Shown here in pieces: positions 1 to 11,897 of a DNA stretch of 64,000 nt (its first letter is position 1; each line of letters opens with the position of its first letter). Source of the stretch: Pascua guehoae (lineage: Eukaryota > Basidiomycota > Tremellomycetes > Trichosporonales > Trichosporonaceae). Location of the stretch: positions 67,617 through 131,616 of the forward strand of contig BCJX01000003.1 in the NCBI GenBank assembly GCA_001600415.1, written 5' to 3'. Both the position numbers and the translations under genes were made by a program. Below the pieces are notes generated by a model that saw nothing but the letters and a program-made list of their open reading frames with translations, did no database searches and had not been told where the DNA came from.

Positions 1-293
1 GGGTGAGGGTGGGGAGGGCGTGAACCCAAGAGGGAGCGAGTTTAGACAGAACCGCATAAGGAACACTGGCGAAGGATGCTCTGCGAGGATGGGGACACAA
101 GCGCCCCGGAGACGCAGCAATCGCGTCGAGGGTTTATGCCGCAGCCTGTGGAGATTTGCCGAGTAGAAACAGGAGGTAAGAACGGTACGTGGCACAAATC
201 GCCACGGCATGGTCGGGCGCAACGAAGCCGCGCCGACGCCAGCAGCCTGCAAGAGGCACAGCGACACCAGACCGACCGAGCCCCGCAACGCAC

Positions 294-676
294 GTAAACT
301 CGCCCCCGAGGCCGCCATACAGCGCACTATTGCCCAGGAGCACGGCGTGGTCGCACCCCCCGCGCTTATGTTTGTGCTTGTGCTTGTGTCCTAGGTCGGC
401 GTCGTGGTTCAGGTAGTCGTCGTCAAAGTCGAGCTCGTCGCCAAAGTCGATGTCATCGTCGTCGAAGTCGAAGTCGTCGTCGAGGTCAAAGTCGCCCCCA
501 TCGTCCTCGCCCCACGCCTTTGCGCTCCGCTTCCGGAGTTTGCGGCACGCGGCGCGCGCGCGGCCCGGGTGGCCGACGTAGACGCCCCGCAGCTCGGGGC
601 CGTCGCGGTACAGTCCAAAGGGGGCGCCGGGGGGGGGGTCGTCGCGGCCGAGGCCGGGGGGGGGGTAGGGGGTACG

Positions 677-707
<31 letters not shown>

Positions 708-1880
708 TGGAGAAGGGGTCGTGAGAGTGGAGAAAGGGGGTAGATAGGAGAGATCCGTGAGATGGGGGGTAGCTAGAGAGGGAGGCAAGGGGTGGGAGGA
801 GATTTGGCCAAAGAGGGAGGCAAAAATGGCTCGGGGCGGGGAGACGGGTGATGTGTCGTCAGAATGCACAGCGAACCCAGCCGTGCAAACTGGCCCACTC
901 AGTCTGCTCGACCTCGCCATCGCTACTGTGCGCTGTACGCCTCAATGTCCTCGCCCCGCTCCACTGTCCACCTCCGGCTCCACTGTCCACCCCCGTGGCA
1001 CCCCGCTCCCTCGACTCTCCCGCCCAGCGCACACTACAGACCCGCACGCACCACATTAGACGCCACAAAGACGCCCCACACATTGACGAGGTCGCGCACG
1101 GGCGTAAACGGGCCCTCTGCAAAGACTTCGTGCACGAGCTTGCGCGCGTCGGCGAGAAACTTGTCGCGTTCCGAGAGAGTGTCTGGGGTTAGTATCGGCC
1201 TTGGCGGGGTCTGGGGCGGGTGCAGTCTGGTACAGTCTTCTGTGGTGCTTGGTGTCTGTCCGTCTGCTCGTCGCGTCTCGTCTCATCTTGTCTCGCCTCG
1301 TTTCGTCTCTCCCCACGTCGCTTCAGCACCCTCATCCTCATCCTCACCCCCATCCTCACTCTCGCCCTCACCCTCACATCCCACCCACGCCCCTCAACCT
1401 CACACCCGCCCTCGCCATCGAGGACCTAGGCTCCCCCAGCCCGACACCTCTCTCGCATCCCAACGTCGCTCGCCATTCCCCATTCCACGCCACCCCACGC
1501 CACCCCACGCCACCCCATCCCCAACCCCCTCGTGTCGGCCATCTCTCTTTCTCCATGACGATCCCCATCACAACCCACTCCACACCACACCACACCCCAC
1601 ACAAAGAAAAACACTCACACCCATCCGCAAACACAGCCACATCCACCCTCCGCCCCGCGCCCACCGCGATCGGCGTAACCTGCATCCCCGGCACGGCCTC
1701 GTCGTACGTCACCATCCCCGACGGGCCCATCGTGCTCCGATCGCCCCCGCCCTCGCCCTCGCCGGCGAAGGGCGCCTGGGCGTGTCCCGCGGCCGCGACA
1801 TAGGCGTTCAGTCCGAGTATGAGTGTGCTGGGTGTCAGCTCCGCACACACGGGGACGTACGAGAGGAGTGCTGTGCGCAT
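294..1880 (-). CDS. M64 (IgA-peptidase-like) secreted metallopeptidase, 3' part unresolved
   Basis: Reverse-strand exons assemble into a peptidase family M64 N-terminal half. Proposed exons are 1880-1861, 1827-1619, 1182-1052 and about 655-294. The join 1619/1182 restores the family motif FADGYT followed by SERDKFLADARKLV. The third segment reads FGLYRDGPELRGVY, and the last contains LLGNSALYGGLGGEF, the strongest M64 signature. Removing a 33-base in-frame intron (1860-1828) gives a clean signal peptide starting MRTALLST, so the product is probably secreted or vacuolar. An Asp-rich stretch and an HKHKHKHK run sit before the GGLGGEF motif; these are odd for the family. The catalytic LRHELGH segment expected next is not recognisable in 1-293, so the gene may be broken, truncated or affected by the adjacent 29-base G run. 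The start of the third exon is hidden in that C-rich tract. Confidence 0.6.
679..707. repeat. 29-base G homopolymer
   Basis: An uninterrupted run of 29 G lies in the intron/exon border region of the M64 gene. Its length is likely to be unreliable in the assembly. Confidence 0.9.
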
Positions 1881-2592
1881 GGTGGAGTGGGCGATGTGGG
1901 GCTGTTTCGTTGCATGTGGTGTTTATGTGGAGTGTGTACCACTCGTGCTGCAGTGCTGGGTCCATGCGGTCATCGGACATTACCGATGAGGTCATTGTCA
2001 GGCGGTTGGGGCTGAGTTGGAGCTTTGGAGTGGCGGTTGGTCCACTGCAGCCTTCAGTCGGTTACGCGCATCTCTGTCACTTATGCCTCTGCCTCTGTCC
2101 GTTGCGCCTCTGTCCCTTCTGCACATGGAACAATCGTGCTAACGATGCACACTAGAACCGTCCGAAGCCCTCCGCCTCTCCGCTGTCGCGACGTAAAACT
2201 TGTGGCAGCTACAATACATGATTCTTGTTGCCAGCAACTGCTCACGCGACCCTCCTGCACACGAGCACTGCACCCAACGCTCCACCTCCCGCGGCACCAC
2301 CAAATGTATGCTCACTTCATATACACGCCTGCGTGATTACGCCTGTGCAGTACAAGACTCTATTCAATCGCACCCGACAACGGCTATGGCTAGTCACCTC
2401 GTCAACGTCCACGCTGCCGCGTCGGGCCGCTCTGGCTGGGTTTTTGGTTTCCGCTTGTGGGATGCTGGTTGCAGTTGCAGTGTCGCGCGCACTGGTACCT
2501 CGGCGCACTGCGGCAGTGCAAGCACGTGTACCTCTCGATAACAGCACAAGATCCCGCCCTCATTGTCCTCGTTGCTCGCCACCGTGCCACGC
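1881..2592. other. intergenic: upstream of M64, downstream of SEC7
   Basis: Neither strand shows a protein I can recognise. The stretch separates the SEC7 stop from the M64 start, both on the minus strand, so it should contain the SEC7 terminator and the M64 promoter. I see no TATA box, tRNA or repeat. Confidence 0.5.
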
Positions 2593-5500
2593 TCACGCGC
2601 CAGTGGGCGTGCCGACCTTTGGCGACGACTTTCCACCCGACGCCGTGTTGGCGCCGTTGGTCGTGTGCGCCGCCGGCACACCGAGCCTGACCTCGCCGAC
2701 ACGGACGAAATAGTTGCGCATCGCGAGGCGCATTTCGCTTGACGTCTCGCGCATGAGCAGGCCGGTCACCAGCGGGTAGAATCCCGGGAGGTGCTCATTG
2801 AACTGCGTGTTAGCAACTGCAAAACTGCGCTCGCATGGTTAGAGACTCTGGGTACTCACCGACTCATCGTCAAAGTCGACGACGCCGCGGACGATATCCG
2901 CGACGACTGGGCTCCATGCCGCGACATGGCGAGGGTACGTGTCGGCGTCAATGGCAATATAGTCGCTGATCACCTCGGTGCTGAGCGGTACGAGACGGTC
3001 AAGGACACCACCGCGCGTCGCCTTGTGTGCCTCGCGGGGGTCGCGGTACATGCGCAACAGGACATTGATGAGCGTCGACGCGGCCGACGACTCTTGCTTG
3101 AGGAGGTTGGGGAGCTGGCGCATAAAGCCTGCGTGTTAGCGTGTAACCAGACAGTAGATCTCCCAGCGGCGCTACTTACCAACTTTCCACAAGGCGGTGC
3201 GGAGCTGCTTGTCGGCGTTAAACTTGCGCGCAAAGCGCCAGCTGTCGTCGAGGACGCCCATGAATCGCAACAAGTGCTCGGCGGGGATGGTGTCGTAGAC
3301 ACCCTCGTTGTTGAGGAGCTCGTGCGTCGTCTCGATAAGGAGGAGCTGCAGGACACACTTGACAATCACCTGGGCAAAGATGCGACGCTGCTCGGCATAG
3401 GTAATGGTCGGTGGCAGGGATGGCGGGTTGTCCGTAACAGGCTCGAGCGGTGCTGGCGCGACAAACTTGTTGAACGGTGCGTCGTCGTCGACATAGTCGG
3501 ACGGGGCGGTGACTTCAGAGTGCACGACGGGGTCAAAGAGCTGGTACGCGGTGGTTGTGCGGAAGAGCTGGACGAATGCCGTGACAATCACCTCCCAGTT
3601 GTGAGGCGACAGCTTGGTGACATTGTTCTCGAGCAGCTGCTGGAAGCAGCTGGTGCCGATGCGCGCAAGCGTGTCATTCTCCTGGCAAATACATGCGACG
3701 AGAATGTCGAGCAGGCCGTCGAGGTACAGCTGGAGTGTCTCAAAGTAGAACGTGTACAGGTCGATGAGGTCGCGGAGTGCCGAAATGAGTGTCGTCGACA
3801 GCCACACGCTCATGTCCTCTGCGCTCCTGAAACGAACGTTGCCCTTGGCGCGCAAGACGCCAAAGATCGGGAACAGGGTGCGCTGCGTGACAACGTTCCA
3901 AAAGTCGGTGCTAAAGTCCTTGCCGTGCTTTTTCAGCGTGTCAAACAGGCAGTCCAACGCGACACGTCGGACCTCGAGGTCCTCGGCGGTCATGATAATG
4001 TCAAAGAACGAGTTGAGCACTGGCAGCCAGTACTTCATCATCGGGTCGTCGGACGGGTTGACAGATGTTGTCGGGGCATTGTTCTCGGCCGTGGGCAGGA
4101 GACACTCGGGGTTTTCGAGCATTTTCGGAACGAGCCCGCGCAGCATTTCAATAGCCTGGAGACTAATCTTTTGGAATTTGGTCACCTTGCAAAAGTCGGT
4201 CAAGCACGACGCGAGGTGCGGGAATGCGCCAAAGCGCACAATGAGCGAAAAGTGTTCGCGGTACACGAGCGTGACGAGCTCAAACGCATAGTTGCACACA
4301 CGCTCCGTGAGGACGCGCGATGCTGCCGAAAAGACGCCAAACATGGTCTGCCAACCCGAGCGCAGGTTTTGGACACGCGCCTGGATCATCTGCTGCAGGC
4401 ACTGGAGGACCATTTCGCGTGCGTCCGAGTTCATGTTGTGCCGGATCGTGTACTCGAACGGCCGGAGGAACTCTTTCTGGAAGCGGAAGTGCGACAGTTC
4501 TTCCTTTTGCAAAAAGTTCATGGCGAGCTGGCGCAGCGCGTCGAGCGCAAAGAATGACACGTTGGGGTTGTTGTGGCAACACACTTGGTTAAAGTGCTCG
4601 CCGAGAATCGCCCAGATGTTGGACCATTCGAGACGGATACGACCCATGTTGTAGTACGAGATTTCGACCAGCTTTTGCAGCGAAAACATGCGCGGGTGAG
4701 TCGACGAGCCAGACGACTGGATCTCCTCCCACGATACCTCGGACAGCGCCTTGACAAAGTCCACAATCGCACCCTGGGCCGGTCAGAAAAAAGAAACCTC
4801 GCACCACACTCACTCCTGACAAGTTTTGACTGAGCGAAAAGACCTTGTCGGCAGCAACAGTGACACCTGACGAGCGCGACTCTTCGGCAAGCTCCTCGGT
4901 AGGGGCGCGGCGCTTGGTGCTCTTTTGGCGCGAGTGCGCGCGGGTCGAGGTCGATGTCCGACGTCCCAAGTCGGGCACATCCATGCCACTCGAGATGAGC
5001 TGCATGCGCTCCAGTTGCGAGACGCAGGTGAGCACCTCCTTCCACGAGTCCTTGAGATTGTTGCCGTCCTGGATGGCAATGTCGAGCAGAGTCTTGATGG
5101 CCTCCATGTTTTTGGGCTTCATCTCGGCCAAGTTGTTCAGGAAAGTAAACTTGGCGAGCGTGGTGACAAAGGCGTTGCGCTCGAGCTCCATGTCGAACAA
5201 GCACACGATCCGGATCGCCGCGCGGAAGCCATCGAGACACATTTCGACCACCTCCATGTCGTCCGTCTCCTGCATCTGCGCCGAAATGCCCGCGAGGAAG
5301 GGCATCCACGACACCTCAAACATGAAGTGGACGTGCTCAACACGCGACGCAGCGTAAAAGTGGTCCGACGAAAAGCCGCTGCGGCGCTGAGTGCGCGCCA
5401 TCGACTTGAGCAGCGCCTCGGTCTTGTTGGCCATGTTCTCCGACTGGGCGAGGAACGCTTCGCGCTTGAGGTCGCGTCCGACGCTTGCGAGACCACCGGG

Positions 5501-8500
5501 GCCCGCACCAGCAGCCTCGACCTCGTCCTTCATCTTGATCTCGTTGTTCTGGATCTCGTCGTAAATCTCGCCCAGCATTTCCTCGGGCAGATCGCTTCCG
5601 TCATTGATGCCGCGGTTGTTCTTGACAAACTCCTCCTTGGTCATGCGCTTTTGCTTCATATTCTTGTTGTGCTGGTCCGTGTTGAGCATGATGACCGAAA
5701 AGGCAAGGACATAGGCCGCGTCGGCGTTGGCAAACTGGCCATCGGGGTTTTGGTGAATGTACCGTTCCGCAAACTTGAGCATGAAGCGATCAATCTTTTG
5801 CGCCTCGCCAGGCAGACGGAAAGTCTGGAGGTACATGCGGAGGGCCGGGGTAAAGTGAATGCCGGTAAAGTCGAGCATGTCGACAAACGCGTGCATGATG
5901 GCAACGTTTTCCTCGTCGCCCTCGCCGAGGTACTCGCCAATCATCATCTTGCTCAGGCCGTCATTCTTCAGAATAAACGTCGCAATGTCCTGCGGCGTGC
6001 GGCTGGGGATGAACCCATTCTGCACGAGGTACTCGATACCGCGCTTTGGCTTAAAGTTGAACTTTTTAATGCCGTCGAGCAGCATCGTCTTGCGCTGCTT
6101 GGCGCTCTCGAGCTTGGTGACGTCGTCCTCGACCTCTGGTGTCGCCGTCCCAGACGGGAAGCCCGAGATCGAAGTGCGCGCACCTTCGCGCGACGGTGTA
6201 GGCGTGTGGAGCTCTGACATGCTGCGTCGGTGCTCGCGCGAGTCCTCGCTCGAGCGCGCATTGGTGTCCTCCGCGTTCCGCTGGTTTGAGCTCGACCACG
6301 CGGCAAGCGATTTGAGCGCAGCAATAAGACACTCGAGCGACTGGCGGCGCAGTTTAATCTCGGGCGAGAGACCAGCATAGTGTGTCGCCTCGGCACTGAG
6401 AGCCGACGTGGTCAACGACGGCGGAATCGCAGGTCCACTGTGGCTCGACGCCTGTTTGGACGAGCTGGCATGGAGCTCCTCCTTGCTAGGCGGTGCAAAG
6501 TGTGTCTGGCCAATGCGCGAGACAATGTTCATGAGCTTTTCGTAAATGTTCTCGGGCGCGGCGCGGTCGCAGTCATAGTTGAGATAGATTTCCACAAGCG
6601 CCTGGGGGTCGCGGCAGAGGCGGATAAACACGCTCAGGATGAGCGACTTTTGGCGGATAGTCGAGTGGCGCATCTCGAGGATGGGAATGAAAATCTCGTT
6701 GAGCAAGACTTCAATCTCCTTTTTCAGTGGCGCGCGCATCGACGCGAGCACACACCAAAAGATTTCAGTGCTCAGCTCAAACACCTGGTTGACCGGGCTG
6801 ACGGCGTTGCGCGACAGGCTCTGGCAGAGATACTGCTTTGTGGCCTGCAGGAATGGCGTGTGCTCCTGGGACGAGTTGGACGGGATGGTCACTGCCGGGT
6901 TGGTAAACAGGTCGGCGTGTGACTTGAGAATGGTGAGGACGAGGTGGAGCGAGAGGAGCTTTGAGCGCATGGCATGCGAGCGGAGGTCGAGCTCGCTCTC
7001 GGTAACGAGCGACTTCATGCTCAGCTTGCACAGCGCGCGGAACACGAGGAACGCGTCCTTGACAAACAGCTCTTCAGTCGGAATCGGCTCGCCAGACTCG
7101 TCGGTAGACCCAGCCTCGTGTTCGGCTCCTCCTGTCGCAGTCTCGAGTGCGTCACCATTAGGAATCTCCACCGCCTTGCCATGCAGCTGCGGCTGCTCGC
7201 CCGCCGCGCCAGCGTGCGCCGACGGAGGGTTGGGAATCGCGTCGTTGGGGTTGGGCGCCATAAAGCTCTCCAGTGTCAACTTTGGCCCCTGCTTGGGTGT
7301 CGCCGCACCCTCAGGGACGGGTGTGCTGTTGAAGATGCGCAGACCGTTGACGCTGCTGGCGCGGTGAGGCTCGTCGGCGGGACGAACAACGCGGCTGAAC
7401 ACGTGGTGGACCATCTGGGTGAGGCCGCCCTGCGCAACAATCTGGTTGTTCGTGTCCGTCGACAACAAAAACACATTGTACACGGTACGGACCGCCTTGA
7501 GCAGGCTGCTCTGGTGAACGAGCATGCCCGGGTCTGTGCTGAGTACAATGGCCATGAGTGCCTTGACGACTTGGAGCGCAACCTGAGGCGCAGAGTTCTC
7601 CGTGTACGACAGCGTGATCGTGTGCGTGATTAAGTCGGGGAGAGGAGGCATGCCCGGGGGTGGGCCGTTTGGCTCGGAGAAGAACGAGTGTGAAATGAGC
7701 TTGGCGAGCAAGTCGAGACTGGTGACGAGGATGGGCACGCTCGTTGTCTGGGGGTAGCTAATGGCGAGGCGGAGAGGCTCAAAGATCTCGCGTGGGTGGA
7801 GATATGCCGCATTGGCGTGGCCATCGCCCGCCCTGCACAGCTCCAGTGCGCGCTGGGATGCCGCGAGAAACGACGCCGACTTGCGCGCCTCCTTGCTTTC
7901 GACGAGCAGCTGGAGCGGTTGGGTGATGAGGATCGCAGACAGCTGAGGTGCGTTCCCCGCAGGTACCTGTCCTGTTGCCAGCGACAGCATCGTGTTTGTC
8001 GACCCCGTACGCGAGTGTAGTGTAGGCGACATGGGTACCCCACGAGACTGGGCGCGAGATTGGGGTCGCGACGTCATACGGGGAGAGGATGTTGCCTGTC
8101 GCGATTGCTGCGACATAGCCGCAGAGTGCGGGGTCGCGGGGGTCTGCTGCGCGGGAGTGTTGGGCACCGATGGCACGGGGGGTGCCGAAGGCATCTTGGA
8201 CGGCGAGCCCTGCGCCACTGGGCTGCTGTCCGCGCTCATGTCCTGCGTCACAATCACCGGCGTGCCAGCGGGAAGCGCCGGCTTGGACGGTGACTTGAGC
8301 GGGGTATCGGGTTTTGGCGGGGGCGGTGGGGGCATGTCGTCGTCGTCGTCTTCGGCGTCCGCGACTGAAGCGCGCGGCGCAGAGGTGGAGGCGGAAGCGG
8401 GGGTAGTGATAGTGATAGAGGGAGAGGAAGGGGACGCCGACGACTCTGGTGCTGGTGCAGATGGAGAGGCAGATCCAACCGTTACCGACACGTCGGGAGA

Positions 8501-8869
8501 TGTCACTGTCGACTTTGAGTGTGCAGTGTCGGCATCAGATGGGGCCTCCACTGCTGGAGCAGGGCCATCTGTCTGCACTGGCGAGGGCTCGAGCTCGGTT
8601 TCAGGCGCGACGGGCGGTGGGGGAGGGAGCTCCTTTTCTGTAGCCCCTGCGCTCAATGGCCCAGATGTGCCACTTGCATCCTCACTCTGTGCAATCACTG
8701 TTGTCGATGGTGCATCGTGCGGCGATCCGTTGGGCGCGAGCGGTGTGGCAGAGGCGGGTCCCGAAGAAGTGGCCACGTCGATAGTGGGTGACGCGCCTGG
8801 TGGAGGCGGTGCACCCTCTGTGACCTCGACGACCTCTGATGGGGCGGTATTGTCTTGTTGATCAGACAT
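2593..8869 (-). CDS. SEC7: Sec7/BIG-type guanine nucleotide exchange factor for Arf
   Basis: Large Arf-GEF acting at the trans-Golgi to load Arf1 with GTP for vesicle budding. Four exons, 8869-4814, 4773-3180, 3128-2860 and 2802-2593, join in frame to 2,042 residues, typical of the family. The first about 400 residues are a Pro/Ser/Thr-rich disordered tail. DCB and HUS regions follow, then the Sec7 domain at about 938-1115, beginning near KRGIEYLVQNGF and containing the catalytic glutamate finger in FRLPGEAQKIDRF and the downstream VIMLNTDQHNKNMK. HDS regions fill the C-terminal half; the second exon starts GAIVDFVKALSEVSWEEI, as in HDS1. The start was set at MSDQQDNTAPSE, because in-frame methionines further upstream are preceded by sequence with no conserved character. 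Very high confidence in identity; the exact N-terminus is less certain. Confidence 0.95.
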
Positions 8870-9282
8870 GGTGTTGATGGCGCCTGGCCATGTGGGTATG
8901 TATAGAGTGTGTTGCAAAGGGAAATGTCGACGAGTGAGGCGAGGCGAGGCGAGGTGGGATGGGATGTCGTGGTCGCGTCTAAGAGTAGTGATTGATTCAT
9001 GAATGCCCGCCAGCGCGGCGCCGCGACCACAGCCAAACCCCCCCCCGGCGCGGCGCCCAGCGCGTGTGTGCCCTGCATGCCCTGCCCAGGCTGCAGCCTG
9101 CAAGCTGCAAGGCTGCCCAGGCTCGGCGTCCAGGCTGAAACGCACTTCAACTCCACCACCCCAGGCAACCACCTTTTTTGCTCCCGCTTCCACCCCTTCT
9201 AGGCACCCTGTCCCAAGCGTGTTGTCAACCATTGCCACGCGTCTGTTGACTTGATCTATATACATGCCTACACCAACTACAA
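8870..9282. other. intergenic: SEC7 promoter region
   Basis: This 413-base stretch lies between the SEC7 start and the CSN2 stop, both minus strand. It holds short GCGAGGC repeats (about 8938-8953) and a GC-rich block, with no credible ORF or RNA gene. Confidence 0.5.
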
Positions 9283-11231
9283 CTATGCAAAGCTCTCGAG
9301 CGGCCCCAACCACGCCCGCTGCTCGCGCACAATCTTGTCCTTTGCGATCCGCGAAGAAATCGTACTCAGTTCGGACGCAAGCTGGTCCAGGGCGGCGTAC
9401 CGTGCCTCAGACTCGGCATGGCTGGAAACCGTCAACACGGGGTCTTGGAGACGACAAGGTCTACTCACAATCGCTCCAGAACAATGATACCATTGACCTG
9501 GTCAATCTTGCCCTTGATACGGCCGTCCAGAATGAGAGACACCACGAGATTCTCCACGTCGCTCACAGAGAGACTGAGGGTCTGTTGGGTCAGCAATAGG
9601 ACCGAAGCATGTACCCACGTCGGCCAAAAAGTCCATCTTCATGCGCGTGTACGGCTTGATAATGCCAACAATGTACTGCGTGCGCAGAGAGCGGAGAAGG
9701 TCGTCGATGAAGAAGCGGATGAACGGGTCTCCTTCGATGGTCGCCTTGTTGGCTGATGGGTTAGCAGTATTACGACAGTTGTACCCACCTTTGAGAATCT
9801 TCTCCGCCTGCTTGACATCACGCGCCTGGTAAGCAGAGACGAGCGAGGTCATGGCCACAATCTGGGGGTCGTTTTTGTACCTGAGTGTCAGTTGCGCTCT
9901 CTGCGCAGGTGGCGGACATACGGTTTGGTCTCTTGGGAGTCGAATGGGTTGATCTGGCTCCCCATGAGCATGTAGGTGAGTACTAGATACTTGAGGACCT
10001 GGATACGTTGTGGCGAACCCGACTCGTCGTACTGCCGGAATGACTCGAACAGGTCCGTCGACGCCTTGTCCCACGATTCTGAGATGGGTAAGCAACAGTA
10101 TGCGTCGAGACGGTACCCACTCTCCATCATCCACATCTTGCCGCCACATTCGCGGATTACGCCCATGATGCGAGGGTGCGGGATGGCGTTGCGGACCTGC
10201 ATCGACGCGTTGTAAATCTCTTTCAGCTTGCGCGTTTCCTTCAGGTCGCTATACATCTGGATCTCGATCGCGTAGAGCTCGAGGACTGTGGTTAGAGACA
10301 TGCGCGTGAGTGCAACTCACGAAGCGAGCCCCTCGTCTGATCCTCGGATGCCGATGAGCTTCCAGGAGCACAGGTGGCGTGCAGCTGTTGAAGCACGGGC
10401 GTCAGACGCGCATACTCCTTGCGGTCCAACCAGAGCTTGGCGAGCTTGAGGTTGCTCTTGGTTGACAGGCGCTGAGGGTTAGTCCCGATGAGGAACGAGT
10501 AACCCACCTCGTTCTTAGCCTCGTCACACGCAACACGCGTCGCTTCGTAGAACGCCTCGAGTGTATCCAATGGCACCTTCGGGGACACACTTGCGTGCTG
10601 CGAATCAGTTCCTGCTCGGTGGTACGCGCGCACCTTGCCCTCTCCGCCAACGTAGTCGAGAATGCTGTTGATCGACTTCTCAGCATAGTTGCGGGTCACA
10701 TGGCTCTGCAAGGGTCAGCAGGGAACGGTCACTGAGCTCACCTTTGTGTAGCTGAGCAACTCGCGGTACGTCTTGAGCGCGTCCTCTGGACGGTTCAGGT
10801 GGAGGTAGTTCATCTTGGTCATTTGCTTGAGTGCCTTGAAGCCCCTGCGGTCAGCTGCTGTGTATTGTTCTCGGACTCACCATTCCCCTTTCTCATCTTG
10901 CTGATCGATAATGCCGCGGAAAGCCGTGAGTGCGTCCTCGGGATCGTCTTCCTTGAGAGCTGAGGTCAGCAACACGGCGCTTGGGTGCACAGTGACAAGG
11001 AACCACTCACCCTTTGCCTTGTAGTACTGGTTCTCAATGTCGCCACCCTCATCGTCCATACCCTCGTCATCATCGTCATCGTCGTAGTCAAAGTCGTACT
11101 CCTGTATGGATTAGAGCAAGCGGGCAGCATTGCCTCACCTCGTCGTCGGCCGCGTCCTGTCCATGTCAGCGCCGCTGTTGTTGTTGAGGTGGCCCTTTAC
11201 CTACCTCCATCATGAACTCGTCGTCGGACAT
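9283..11231 (-). CDS. CSN2: COP9 signalosome complex subunit 2
   Basis: PCI-domain scaffold subunit of the COP9 signalosome, which removes Nedd8 from cullin ubiquitin ligases. The N-terminus MSDDEFMME is followed by an acidic region, then conserved blocks [36 protein letters not shown] and [13 protein letters not shown]. The C-terminal PCI part contains [36 protein letters not shown] and [14 protein letters not shown]. The gene is cut into about a dozen short exons by introns of about 35-70 bases. The first three are 11231-11205 (27 nt), 11156-11139 (18 nt) and 11101-11011. The stop at 9283-9285 follows a coiled-coil-like tail ending [11 protein letters not shown]6, the proteasome lid paralogue, is excluded by the KSINSILDY block and acidic N-terminus. 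Confidence 0.93.
11139..11156 (-). other. CSN2: 18-nt microexon of CSN2
   Basis: Six codons (DAADDE) are flanked on the minus strand by an acceptor ending ATGGACAG and a donor GTGAGGCA. Branch-like CTGAC lies 8 bases before the acceptor junction. Skipping the exon keeps the frame, so both isoforms would be readable. Confidence 0.7.
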
Positions 11232-11897
11232 GGTGGGCGTTCTAGTCTAGTGGTTGAGTAAGTGTGGGTATAAGCCTAAATGCCGTTTTGTGCGCGTGGA
11301 GATGGCGGCAATGAGGTTGAGTAAAGGAAGGTGTTGTGAGGAATGAGAAGCATCTGACAAGCACCCACCGTCAGCAGCATCATCCATCCATCCGCGCCAT
11401 CCGTCTGTTGCTGAGCGTGCACCCCGAGGAGGCCAGTCGATGACGGCACCAGAAGACCAGGCACGGCACACGACTACCACGTGTGTATTATGGTGTATTT
11501 GTGGTATTTGATTCCGTCTGTGCGGGGGTGACGCGGGGCTGCCCTATCAGGTAGTAGGTAGCTGCAACGCTGCAACCCATCGGCCATGACCCCCCTTCCT
11601 CCCTCCTCCCCCCCAGGCCCCCAGGCGGGCCCGGTACCTAGGCTGTACCTCAGTTGAGCGTAATGACCCACCGCCGCCGCTCTCCGCTACCACTCTGCCT
11701 ACCCTCATTGTACCACTCACTCACCCACCCACCCACCCACTTCCATTGTCCTCCTCAACCCACCCACCCAGTCCCTCCATCCACTACCTCACCAATCGTT
11801 ATAATCACACGCGCAATACTCTAACGGGTTCAATGGACCGTGCCCGTTGACCCCGACCCCACTCCGCCCGTGTGCATTAATCGATACCACAGTGCCC
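11232..11897. other. divergent promoter region CSN2 / Raptor
   Basis: This 666-base stretch between two divergent starts is rich in polypyrimidine on the plus strand. It includes a CCCA-type tandem run (about 11719-11742) and long C runs just before the Raptor leader. I see no TATA box. A small uORF lies at its right end. Confidence 0.55.
11833..11850 (+). promoter_or_regulatory. upstream ORF before Raptor (5 codons plus stop)
   Basis: ATG GAC CGT GCC CGT TGA lies 47 bases before the chosen Raptor start and in a different frame. If it is within the transcript it would be translated first. No transcription start is visible from sequence, so inclusion in the mRNA is inferred. Confidence 0.5.

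Noticed and set aside
864..2015. 383-codon plus-strand ORF over the M64 gene
   Set aside because: His/Pro/Arg/Ser-rich reading of low-complexity sequence; the minus strand has recognisable M64 motifs with proper splice borders.
2791..4557. 588-codon plus-strand ORF opposite SEC7
   Set aside because: It is the antisense shadow of the second SEC7 exon; high GC in codon third positions leaves few stops. No domain, and its composition mirrors the sense codons.
4925..6217. 430-codon plus-strand ORF opposite the Sec7 domain
   Set aside because: Antisense shadow with RRR/HLE-rich text; the minus strand codes a conserved Sec7 domain.
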